From NCBI GenBank assembly GCA_030613225.1, contig JAUWMJ010000085.1, positions 1-9,143 on the forward strand: a stretch of DNA of 9,143 nucleotides. Reading direction: 5' to 3'. This stretch comes from Desulfobacterales bacterium (GTDB taxonomy: Bacteria; Desulfobacterota; Desulfobacteria; Desulfobacterales; JAUWMJ01). Both the position numbers and the translations under genes were made by a program. How positions within the stretch are numbered: position 1 is the stretch's first letter; the number at the start of each line of letters is the position of its first letter. This document shows positions 1 through 6,901 of the stretch, one piece after another. Below the pieces are notes generated by a model, which was given only the letters and a program-made list of their open reading frames with translations, was not told the origin of the DNA and made no database searches.

Positions 1-29
1 GTGTCTCTCCGTGAAACTCCGTGGTAAAT

Positions 30-1355
30 TCAACCATTTTTCAATGAACCCTGACCTGTTGCTTCGAGGACTGTACGCCACAACTTGCCGTTTGGTAAAA
101 CATGCTTGCGTTTTCCGGCCGATAAAGCCATTGGCACATAGACAAAACAGTTATTCCAGTGACTTACAATAAGCTTTGTTTTTCCTGCCATACCCGCATG
201 AACAGCATCGCGTCCTAGAAATCCGCAAAACACACTGTCGTTGGCATTTGCTGGCAGGCTCCTTATTATATAACTTGGATCAATGTATTTGAGTGAAATA
301 TCAATATTTTTATCCTTATAATAGGATGTGATTTTATTCTTTAAAAAAAGTCCTATATCCTTTAACTTGATATTCCCGGAGGCATCACGCTCATTATCCA
401 TGCTTTCTATAAAATTCTGACCGGCACCTTCCGCTACAACAACTACCGCATGTTTTCTAAGATCCAGACGCATTTCAATTGCTCGCAGTAAACCATTTTC
501 CCCATCGAGATCAATATCGATTTCCGGTATCAGTACAAAATTAACGTCCTGTTGAGCTAAAGTGGCAGTAGCCGCAATAAAGCCGGAATGTCTGCCCATA
601 AGTTTAATAAGACCAATTCCATTGGGATATCCTTGTGCCTCATTATGGGCGGCTTTTATTGCGTCGGTTGCAACATCGACTGCCGTATCAAAACCGAAAG
701 ACCTCGATACCATGTGTATGTCATTATCGATTGTTTTAGGTATGCCGATAACACTTATTTTAAGGCCTCTTTTAGTAATAGCATCAGCTATTTTGGATGC
801 GGCAATAAGTGTTCCGTCACCGCCGATCATAAAGAGAATGCCTATGTTCATCCTTTCAAGACTATCGGCAATTTCATCTATCGACTGGGGCCCCCTTGAA
901 GATCCGAGGATCGACCCGCCCATGTCGAGAAGATTGCAGACAAAGCCAGGGGTAAGATCAATAATATCGTGACCAAATTCCGGAATAAACCCCTGCAGGC
1001 CGTAACGGATGCCGTAAATATTACGAACACCGTAACCATGGTAAAGTTCAAGTACTATTGAACGGATTATGTCGTTCAGACCTGGGCATAGACCGCCGCA
1101 TGTCACCAGTGCACATCTTAGTTTGCTGGGATCAAAATAAATTATTTCCCTTGGGCCGGCCATTTCAAAGCATGGCGGATCTTCTCCCTTTTTGATAATG
1201 CTCTTTATCTCAGATAGTTTTAAGTTTACGATAATCCTGTCATCGTCTGAAATAAAATTATTAAGCTGTTTGCCCCTGTTATGATTTTTAATCGGAGAAA
1301 ATATTTTTGTTTCTCCGAGTGTCGGTATATTTGTGTCCATTGAGTTAAAATTCAT
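30..1355 (-). CDS. pfkA: 6-phosphofructokinase, long PPi-like clade, probably ATP-dependent
   Basis: Cytosolic glycolytic enzyme that phosphorylates fructose 6-phosphate to fructose 1,6-bisphosphate. At 441 residues it is longer than the roughly 320-residue E. coli PfkA and has an N-terminal extension of about 80 residues, as in plant, trypanosome and spirochaete-type enzymes. Visible motifs are GGLCPGLN (87-94), GSSRG (151-155), GGDGT (178-182), PKTIDND (206-212, catalytic Asp about 210), MGRHSGFIA (253-261) and PEID (277-280). Gly in GGDGT is typical of ATP users, while Lys in PKTIDND is typical of PPi-PFKs; this mixture is known in ATP-dependent PFKs of the PPi-like clade, so ATP is inferred as donor. 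ATG start at 1355, with GAGGT four bases upstream. It lies downstream of kdsD on the same strand, but a 418-bp repeat-bearing gap suggests its own promoter. The family is certain; the phosphate donor is less so. Confidence 0.93.
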   Translation of the reverse strand: MNFNSMDTNIPTLGETKIFSPIKNHNRGKQLNNFISDDDRIIVNLKLSEIKSIIKKGEDPPCFEMAGPREIIYFDPSKLRCALVTCGGLCPGLNDIIRSIVLELYHGYGVRNIYGIRYGLQGFIPEFGHDIIDLTPGFVCNLLDMGGSILGSSRGPQSIDEIADSLERMNIGILFMIGGDGTLIAASKIADAITKRGLKISVIGIPKTIDNDIHMVSRSFGFDTAVDVATDAIKAAHNEAQGYPNGIGLIKLMGRHSGFIAATATLAQQDVNFVLIPEIDIDLDGENGLLRAIEMRLDLRKHAVVVVAEGAGQNFIESMDNERDASGNIKLKDIGLFLKNKITSYYKDKNIDISLKYIDPSYIIRSLPANANDSVFCGFLGRDAVHAGMAGKTKLIVSHWNNCFVYVPMALSAGKRKHVLPNGKLWRTVLEATGQGSLKNG

Positions 1356-1394
1356 GGTGACCTCATATAGTTGCGATTTATTTAATTTTTAGTT

Positions 1395-1435
1395 CCACGT
1401 TGTTCCCCGCATAACGGGATCTTCGACGGGCGTGG
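1395..1435. other. possible folded leader upstream of pfk
   Basis: CCACG at 1395-1399 and CGTGG at 1431-1435 could close a stem, with a smaller CCCG/CGGG pair inside (around 1407-1418). It lies 40-80 bp upstream of the pfk start. The stem is short, and the same CCACG/CGTGG pair recurs after kdsD. It could be a weak leader structure or chance. Confidence 0.2.
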
Positions 1436-1472
1436 TCAGAGATAATTGGTTTTGCCTGAATAAATCTCAAAG

Positions 1473-1707
1473 AGTGACTAAAGTGAGCTAAAGTGTCTAA
1501 AGTGCCTAAAGTTATGGTGTCGCTCCGCTCCGGTCTTCGCCTTTGGCTTCAGGCTTCGCTTTTCAAGCTTCAGGCTTCGCTTTCAAGCTACGACCCGACA
1601 AGACGACCCGACAAGACGCCCCGGCAAGCCATCTATTTTATAAAAATACAATAGACAGAATTCCATAACTTTAGGCACTTTAGCTCACTTTAGACACTTT
1701 AGTCACT
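1473..1707. repeat. inverted-repeat element with TAAAGTG-unit arms (MITE-like)
   Basis: The left arm (1473-1517) and right arm (1663-1707) are 45 bp each and near-perfect inverted copies. Each arm is a short array of 9-10-bp units sharing CTAAAGT: gactaaagt, gagctaaagt, gtctaaagt, gcctaaagt, then tatgg. Read in the same orientation, the second and third units (gagct and gtct) are in opposite order in the two arms. The 145-bp core has direct repeats of a different kind: aggcttcgcttt occurs twice (about 1551-1585) and acccgacaagacg two to three times (about 1592-1620). No ORF and no clear target-site duplication is visible. This resembles a non-autonomous intergenic element; its family is not recognised. 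Confidence 0.7.
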
Positions 1708-1740
1708 TTTAATCCGGTGTATCCACAGCCCTCGAGGGGC

Positions 1741-1768
1741 AAACTAAAACCACGTACTTCATGCGTGG
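1741..1768 (-). terminator. weak intrinsic terminator after kdsD
   Basis: On the minus strand, just after the kdsD stop, CCACG (complement of 1764-1768) and CGTGG (complement of 1750-1754) form a 5-bp stem with a 9-nt loop. It is followed by TTTTAGTTT, a broken U-tract. The short stem makes this tentative. Confidence 0.35.
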
Positions 1769-1773
1769 ATTCC

Positions 1774-2748
1774 CTATTTCCCAGTAAACTTGAATTCGCC
1801 CTTGCCTAAAATGTCATGCAGGTGCAAAATCCCGCGAATTTTTCCGCTGTAATCCGTTACAGGAAGTACTGTAATCTGGTACTTTTCCATTATGTTCAGT
1901 GCATCATATGCAGGTGTGTCAGGGTTGGTGGTTTGCGGGTTAATAGTCATTACATCTTCGGCTGTCGAGCCCGCAATCGTTGTATGACGTACTATAAAAC
2001 GCCGAATATCACCATCTGTGACAATACCGGCAAGAGTTTCATTTGCACTTAAAACAAGCGCTGTTCCCAGTTTGAAGCGGTCTACTATTTTGATGGCTTC
2101 TTCCATGGGTGCACCTTCTGAAACAAGGGGAATCAAGTCTCCCGCTAACATGATATCACTTACCTTGCCGGAAAGACGCTGGCCTATCGCTCCGCCGGGA
2201 TGAATCTTTTTAAAATCGCTTGTTTGAAAGTGCTTTTTATTAATAAGGACTACGGCAAGAGCATCGCCCATTGCAAGAAGAGCGGTTGTGCTGGCAGTTG
2301 GAGCAAGGCCAAGAGGGCATGCTTCTTTATCTACGCCGACATCAATTATAATATCACTATTTTTTGCCAGGGTGGAATCTGTATTTCCGGTAAAAGCGAT
2401 AACTGTACATCCCACATTTCTGATACTTGGGATAAGAATATTAAGCTCGTCGGTTTCACCACTGTTTGAAAGTGCAAGGAAAATATCCTCATGGCTGACC
2501 ATGCCGAGATCTCCATGCATGGCTTCGACAGGATGTAAAAATATAGACCGTGTTCCTGTAGAGTTTAATGTTGCTACAATCTTTCTTCCTACTATTCCTG
2601 ATTTGCCTATTCCGCCGACGATTAGACGTCCCTTTGAATTGTAGATAAGCTCAACCATTTCAGTGAAGCTTGTGTCGATTCGATCTATCAGCTCTAATAT
2701 CCCTTGTGCTTCTATCTTAAGAACTTCGACCGCCTGTTTAATTATCAT
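1774..2748 (-). CDS. kdsD: arabinose-5-phosphate isomerase (KpsF/GutQ/KdsD family)
   Basis: Interconverts ribulose 5-phosphate and arabinose 5-phosphate, the first committed step towards Kdo for lipopolysaccharide or capsule; cytosolic. Length (324 residues) matches E. coli KdsD (328). The N-terminal SIS sugar-phosphate isomerase domain (about 30-180) has GIGKSG (46-51), HPVEAMHGDLG (72-82), SNSGET (94-99) and LAPTASTT (148-155). The family signature HPGGAIGQRL (183-192) follows, and then two CBS domains (about 200-255 and 262-316) that probably act as a regulatory module. ATG start at 2748 with AGGGA six bases upstream. An HELGH-motif gene lies 55 bp upstream with no terminator between. No other Kdo genes (kdsA, kdsB, kdsC, lpt) are in view, so the locus is not a classical kds cluster. 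All motifs are intact. Confidence 0.96.
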   Translation of the reverse strand: MIIKQAVEVLKIEAQGILELIDRIDTSFTEMVELIYNSKGRLIVGGIGKSGIVGRKIVATLNSTGTRSIFLHPVEAMHGDLGMVSHEDIFLALSNSGETDELNILIPSIRNVGCTVIAFTGNTDSTLAKNSDIIIDVGVDKEACPLGLAPTASTTALLAMGDALAVVLINKKHFQTSDFKKIHPGGAIGQRLSGKVSDIMLAGDLIPLVSEGAPMEEAIKIVDRFKLGTALVLSANETLAGIVTDGDIRRFIVRHTTIAGSTAEDVMTINPQTTNPDTPAYDALNIMEKYQITVLPVTDYSGKIRGILHLHDILGKGEFKFTGK

Positions 2749-2803
2749 ATGTTTCCCTGTTTATTTAAGAAAATTTGCTTGGAAAAAAGTAATTCCGGGC
2801 TAA

Positions 2804-3613
2804 TCAAAAATCGATTATTTCTGCATTCGTATTGTTTCGTACGGTTGCTAATAATCGGGTGCTATTGTCATAAACTGTAAAAATCTCAGGATCGTTACTA
2901 TATCTTACTTTGTCAATATTTTGATTAAAAATCAAGTGCTCTTTTCCGAGCCGGGCAGGTTTGTCGGATGAACTTAACATGTATTGATCTGACTGTTTTT
3001 CCCAAGTGTAAAAGCTTTCCGGCCATGCTTTGGCTTTTATCGTAGCTGAAAAATAGGGCATTTGTGCCGGTATGTCCATTTTCAATAAATTATATGAGCT
3101 GATTAAATAAAATACTCCAAGCTCAAAGTCGCCGTTGCCGCCACCTCTTTCAATCAATTCAAAATCGCCGCCAATATCATGGTTTCTTCCATTATAAGAA
3201 CAGACTTCGAAGGCATTCATTCCCACCCAGCCTTTGGTGAAATCAGAGTATCTTGTCTTTTCAAAAGTTGTCAGTACGGCGCCTACGAATGTTTGCAGTG
3301 CAAAACCTGCTCTGCCAAAATTTCGGTACTGGTTTTTTGACAAAGGGTCGGATGTGTGTATGGCAAGTCCGGAAGATGAAGATTGTAAGTCCCAGTCCTT
3401 TCCCTGAGATTGAAGGTACAAAGCATGACCAAGCTCATGAACCAGAACCGAGGCCACCGCGCCGACGGTTAATTCGAGCCAGTTGCTATCCTGAAAGGAT
3501 TTGAGATTGATGCCAAAAAAATAAAACTCATAATCGCTTTGGGCGTTTGCATTAACAGGAATTGTAAATATTATCCCTGCTGCTAGAAATAAGGCTATAA
3601 CAGTTTTTTTCAT
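2804..3613 (-). CDS. exported HELGH-motif protein, putative zinc metallopeptidase-like
   Basis: Family not recognised. With the ATG start at 3613 (AGGTGA five bases upstream) the product has 269 residues; a GTG at 3622 would add three residues but overlaps that ribosome binding site. Residues 1 to about 24 form a signal peptide: MKK, a hydrophobic stretch, then an AxA-type site at ANA/QSD. A hydrophobic segment (about 46-66) carries VHELGHALYL, an HExxH motif (H59, E60, H63) that could bind zinc, much as in M50-type membrane peptidases. A second hydrophobic segment lies near 100-115 (RAGFALQTFVGAVLTTF). A glycine-rich acidic stretch containing HDIGGDFELIERGGGNGDFE follows, but no third zinc ligand can be named. 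The C-terminal half is polar and hydrophilic. It lies 55 bp upstream of kdsD and may share its transcript. Peptidase activity is an inference from HExxH only. Confidence 0.75.
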   Translation of the reverse strand: MKKTVIALFLAAGIIFTIPVNANAQSDYEFYFFGINLKSFQDSNWLELTVGAVASVLVHELGHALYLQSQGKDWDLQSSSSGLAIHTSDPLSKNQYRNFGRAGFALQTFVGAVLTTFEKTRYSDFTKGWVGMNAFEVCSYNGRNHDIGGDFELIERGGGNGDFELGVFYLISSYNLLKMDIPAQMPYFSATIKAKAWPESFYTWEKQSDQYMLSSSDKPARLGKEHLIFNQNIDKVRYSNDPEIFTVYDNSTRLLATVRNNTNAEIIDF

Positions 3614-3677
3614 TATTCTCACCTAACCCGGAAAAGCCGGTTGGAAGGAAGTTGGAGTAATGCGTTTTTTGTGTCTT

Positions 3678-3708
3678 GGCGGTGAGATATAAAGTTTTGC
3701 TCACCGCC
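3678..3708. other. 9-bp perfect hairpin in the HELGH gene leader
   Basis: GGCGGTGAG (3678-3686) and CTCACCGCC (3700-3708) form a perfect 9-bp stem around a 13-nt AT-rich loop, about 65 bp upstream of the HELGH gene start. On the plus strand it is followed by only TTTAT, so it is a poor terminator. It may be a leader structure, an mRNA-stabilising stem or a protein-binding site. Confidence 0.45.
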
Positions 3709-3803
3709 TTTATCCAATTATCGGCATTTTATAAAAAAACTTTACGAATTTTGAGCCTCCCAAGGGCACAACTTACTCGCCGAAAACGACTCCCCCCTTT
3801 ACA

Positions 3804-3817
3804 AAAAGTGCACTTTT
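3804..3817. promoter_or_regulatory. 14-bp perfect palindrome, possible operator
   Basis: AAAAGTGCACTTTT is a perfect dyad about 190 bp upstream of the HELGH gene. Size and symmetry fit a dimeric repressor site, but no promoter is placed next to it, so the role is speculative. Confidence 0.2.
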
Positions 3818-4119
3818 AAATGTAACAAAGTAGAATTTTTTAAGAGGTTTTATTCAGCAGAATTGTACGCACTATGCCAGGATACAGTGCAAGAAAAATA
3901 TCTGTTTGGATAAATAGATTTTTATTTTTGGAAAGGGTCTAAAGGTCTGGAAATGCAGAAATATAATGAGTTGTTTTTAATTTATATTTATTAGGCAGTC
4001 TATGCAGCTTTATTAAACTGTGCAGATCGAACTTTTATCAGGAGGCAATATTTTCCGCATTTGCGGAAGGATTTTCCCTTAAGGTTCCCGAAGAAATAGC
4101 TTCATATTTCAATAAGCTG

Positions 4120-4427
4120 ATCCATCCCCTCCCCGCTAAAGACGGGGTTTTTGACAAGGGTAAGGGGAGGGTGGCATAAGCGCTTCGCTCATGGAGCGCT
4201 TCGCTTGAAGAGCGTTTCACTTGAGGAGCGCTCCCTGGCGCGGTGTAGCCGATCAGGCTTCACCTTCGGTTATGCCCCGACAAGAGGCGAAGACGGCTCG
4301 CTTGAGGCAAAAACTCAAGGCCGAAGGCCGCTCTTCAAGTCCCGAAGGGACGCTCCTCAAGGCCGAAGGCCGATCCTCCGTATCGTGAACAAGTTTCAAA
4401 TGCGTTTGCCCTGGGGTGGGGGTGGTT
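4120..4427. repeat. intergenic repeat element with GAA-loop mini-hairpins
   Basis: Imperfect terminal inverted repeats (ATCCATCCCCTCCCC at 4120-4134; complement of 4413-4427, 12 of 15 matching) bound a block of small repeats. Left part: 16-bp units at 4178-4193, 4194-4209 and 4210-4225, plus a partial unit at 4226. Right part: three units at 4315-4334, 4335-4356 and 4357-4376, each with a mini-hairpin around a GAA loop (GGCC-GAA-GGCC, GTCCC-GAA-GGGAC, GGCC-GAA-GGCC). The left units are reverse-complement relatives: one reads TTCAAG-CGAAG-CGCTC against TTCAAG-TCC-CGAAG-GGA-CGCTC on the right. CCCTCCCC/GGGGAGGG (4127-4134, 4163-4170) is an inner inverted repeat. No believable ORF. The 183 bp from 4428 to the terminator hold nothing I recognise. 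Confidence 0.6.
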
Positions 4428-4610
4428 AATCCGAATGCAATGATAATTACGGGATATGCTCATAGAGATGGAGCAGACAGGTTCGTATATTTGATGAAAG
4501 GGGGATTTGAAAGACAGATATAAAAGATCGGGTTTTTGGATTGTTCGGAACAAAAAGCCTGGTTGTGTAGGGAAAGAATATGAAGAAAAGATTATGAGTT
4601 GTTTTCCAAA

Positions 4611-4642
4611 AAAAAGAGCGGGAAACAAGTCCCGCTCTTTTT
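4611..4642 (-). terminator. intrinsic terminator of the subtilase operon
   Basis: A perfect 13-bp inverted repeat (4611-4623 with 4630-4642; core AGAGCGGGA/TCCCGCTCT) with a 6-nt loop. On the minus strand it is followed by a run of eight T residues. It starts about 40 bp after the subtilase stop. The plus strand also gives a short U-tract, but no gene reads into it from that side. Confidence 0.9.
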
Positions 4643-4682
4643 AAAATTGTGAGCTTTTTCGATTTGAAATGAAAGCCATCAT

Positions 4683-6884
4683 TTACAAACCAAAAGCGGT
4701 GGTGGAAATAAAGCAGGGACCGCTTTTATCGCTGTCACCTGGGGGAGGTGGCGGCACATTGGGTGTGGCCGTTACAATATCAGAATCAGTCCCATCTAAT
4801 GAACCTATTACAGGGAAATCTCCGACAGCATGTACCGCAAAGTAGTAAGTAATTCCATTTGTTAGACCGCTTATCTCATACGTTACGACATTTCCAACGT
4901 CTATTTCGGTGCCAAGGGCTATGGTCTCTCCATATGAGACTATGTAACCTGTAACGGTGCTCTCGCTATTAGCATTCCAGTTGAGCGTTACCGCGCCATC
5001 TTGTGCCGTAGCCGAGAAATTTGGAGGAGGTGCAATGTAGGTTACCGCTCCGTAGGCGTTAACCCTCCCCTCCGTTGCTACTCGACCGGAAAGAGAAAGG
5101 AGGCTGTCAACTGTATTAAATATGGCGTCTCTAATCTGGAGATGGGTGTAATTAGGATTCTGCGCCTTCACCAATCCCGCAACACCTGCAACATGGGGGG
5201 ATGCCATTGACGTGCCGCCATAATAATCATAATCATAACTGCTGATAATTATAGGTTCTCGATAGAGTTCAAGGTTATCAATGTAGACCCCGTCTTGGGT
5301 GACTGAAGAATCAGTTACAAGAGCAAAGCACAAATTGAAACTGTTTAGGAGGTCTGCCCAGATAGTAAAATCAAAGCTGTCATTGATGAAAGCCCCGCCA
5401 GTGGACCCTGTCCGACTAGTCAAAGCAAGAAAAGTTGTGTCCTCCATAACACCCGGAAACAAATAGTCAAAATCGGTTTCTAACTGTGCATTTATCCTAA
5501 CAGAAAGTGTGTAGTTGCTATCTTTGACCGAAGCAAAAGGAGAGCCGAAGACTGCAAAGGACAGCGTGTTATTCGCGTAATTAGCTCCAGGGCTATCTTC
5601 GAGGCAGTCACCTGTGTCTCCAGTTCCAGAACCAAATCCCCAAGTATTATTGGTCCCACTAAAAAGCCACCCTGAGGGGTTAGGCGGACCAAAATTCTCA
5701 GTGTATAAACTTACAGGAGTTCCGAGTGTAAACTCGGGAATAGTACTATAGACGTTATCTCCTGGGGCAGCAACATCCACAGAGGCCAAACCATAGTTTG
5801 AGAAGCTTGTCAGGTCATCATCTTGATCTGTTGCTGCCACCGCGATGATATTTGGAAGGTTATAACTGGAAGGGTAATCTGGAGTCTGATCATTGTTATC
5901 GCCAATGCCGTCACTCCCTCCATTTCCCGCTGCAGTTACGAAAAGAACATCGTTATCATTGGCGTAGCTTATGGCATCATATAAGCTTTGAGAATAATTA
6001 GGCCCGCCCCAGCTTGCATTGATAATATCGGCACCCTTGTCCACAGCATATATAATGGCAGCTGTTGCATCGCCAACTACCCCTACTACTCCTCCCATCC
6101 TGAGAGCCATAATCCTGGCATTCCAGTTGACACCTGTTATCGCTACTCCGTTGTTTCCACGGGCTGCAATAGTTCCTGAAACATGTGTGCCGTGTGAATT
6201 ATAATCTTCGGGGTTATTATCGTCAGCCCAGAAATCCCAACCATTTATATCGTCGATATAACCGTTACCGTCGTCATCCACTCCTGGTGTCCCACCCGAT
6301 TCAACAGTGTTAACCCATATATTGGGGTTTATCTCCGGATGGAGGTACGCCACACCAGAGTCAAGCACTGCGATAATGACATTGTCTGAGCCCGTTGTGA
6401 TATCCCAGGCCTCTGGAGCATCGATGTCAGCATCTGCCGTCCCGGTAATTCCGTTAACCGGCAGGCCAGCATTGTGCAGTCCCCATAACTCACCAAAAGC
6501 TGGATCAGTTGGCATTGCCGTGAAATGAATGATGTAATTTGGTTCAGCATATTTCACGTTTGGGTCCATTTTGTAATGTGCAACGGCTTCTTTTACCGAA
6601 ATATCTGATGGGAGTTTTATGCCCCTCACTCCTATGGGCTCAATCCGCCTTATCTCCCGAGCTTGCAAGGTTGAATGCAATGCATTTATCCGGCCTTCTG
6701 TGGCCCCTTCCTTGAATTTTACAAGGACTTCCCCGGGCATGAATTCCGCAGAAAATTTTTTATCAATCGGTAAATTGCCACTCCTCCAGAGGCCTTGTTG
6801 GCTCCGGTCCGACCACGCAACAGGAACGTAAAAAAACATGGTAACAAATACCAACACACATACGATTTTTTTTCTCTTTTTCAT
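4683..6884 (-). CDS. secreted subtilisin-like (S8) serine protease with prodomain, inserted domain, Fn3 and CFI-box tail
   Basis: An extracellular endopeptidase precursor of 733 residues. Signal peptide 1-25 (VAWS/D). Fervidolysin/I9-like prodomain about 48-122 (MPGEVLVKFKEG to YAEPNYIIHF). S8 catalytic domain about 128-615 with Asp175 (VLDSG), His231 (NSHGTHVSG), oxyanion Asn321 (TAAGNGG) and Ser559 (GGTSMASPH), all intact. An extra module of about 150 residues (395-545, ending DGVYIDNLELYRE) is inserted between the Asn and Ser motifs and looks like a beta-sandwich, binding-type domain. A fibronectin type III domain (about 619-707), a PPPPPG linker and the tail GPCFISTTAFGL follow. The tail matches the start of a CFI-box C-terminal motif but stops there. 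ATG start with a near-ideal AAAGGAGGT upstream. It lies 17 bp behind the prodomain lipoprotein gene in the same transcript, so its expression should follow the upstream riboswitch. Substrate unknown. Confidence 0.95.
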   Translation of the reverse strand: MKKRKKIVCVLVFVTMFFYVPVAWSDRSQQGLWRSGNLPIDKKFSAEFMPGEVLVKFKEGATEGRINALHSTLQAREIRRIEPIGVRGIKLPSDISVKEAVAHYKMDPNVKYAEPNYIIHFTAMPTDPAFGELWGLHNAGLPVNGITGTADADIDAPEAWDITTGSDNVIIAVLDSGVAYLHPEINPNIWVNTVESGGTPGVDDDGNGYIDDINGWDFWADDNNPEDYNSHGTHVSGTIAARGNNGVAITGVNWNARIMALRMGGVVGVVGDATAAIIYAVDKGADIINASWGGPNYSQSLYDAISYANDNDVLFVTAAGNGGSDGIGDNNDQTPDYPSSYNLPNIIAVAATDQDDDLTSFSNYGLASVDVAAPGDNVYSTIPEFTLGTPVSLYTENFGPPNPSGWLFSGTNNTWGFGSGTGDTGDCLEDSPGANYANNTLSFAVFGSPFASVKDSNYTLSVRINAQLETDFDYLFPGVMEDTTFLALTSRTGSTGGAFINDSFDFTIWADLLNSFNLCFALVTDSSVTQDGVYIDNLELYREPIIISSYDYDYYGGTSMASPHVAGVAGLVKAQNPNYTHLQIRDAIFNTVDSLLSLSGRVATEGRVNAYGAVTYIAPPPNFSATAQDGAVTLNWNANSESTVTGYIVSYGETIALGTEIDVGNVVTYEISGLTNGITYYFAVHAVGDFPVIGSLDGTDSDIVTATPNVPPPPPGDSDKSGPCFISTTAFGL

Positions 6885-6901
6885 GTTTACCTCCTTTGCT
6901 A

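Larger units (their letters stand above)
3623..4119. other. AT-rich intergenic stretch without a clear gene
   Basis: About 500 bp upstream of the HELGH gene. Apart from the hairpin at 3678-3708, the palindrome at 3804-3817, a 7-bp stem with a 2-nt loop (TTCCGCA/TGCGGAA, 4053-4068) and a short coding-looking plus-strand stretch near 4039-4119, nothing definite is seen. The promoter of the HELGH gene presumably lies here, but no convincing -35/-10 pair stands out. Confidence 0.5.

Noticed and set aside
562..972. Plus-strand ORF of 136 codons opposite pfk
   Set aside because: Antisense shadow of a strongly conserved enzyme gene; no ribosome binding site and no recognisable protein.
1473..1707. 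CRISPR array
   Set aside because: The repeat units are only 9-10 bp, contiguous without unique spacers, and arranged as two inverted arms.
2288..2644. Plus-strand ORF of 118 codons opposite kdsD
   Set aside because: Mirror frame of the SIS domain coding region, with no independent evidence of coding.
4151..4628. Overlapping ORFs on both strands across the repeat region (4151-4429 plus, 4335-4628 minus)
   Set aside because: Their sequences are translations of tandem and inverted repeats, or low-complexity text, with no conserved motif and no ribosome binding site.
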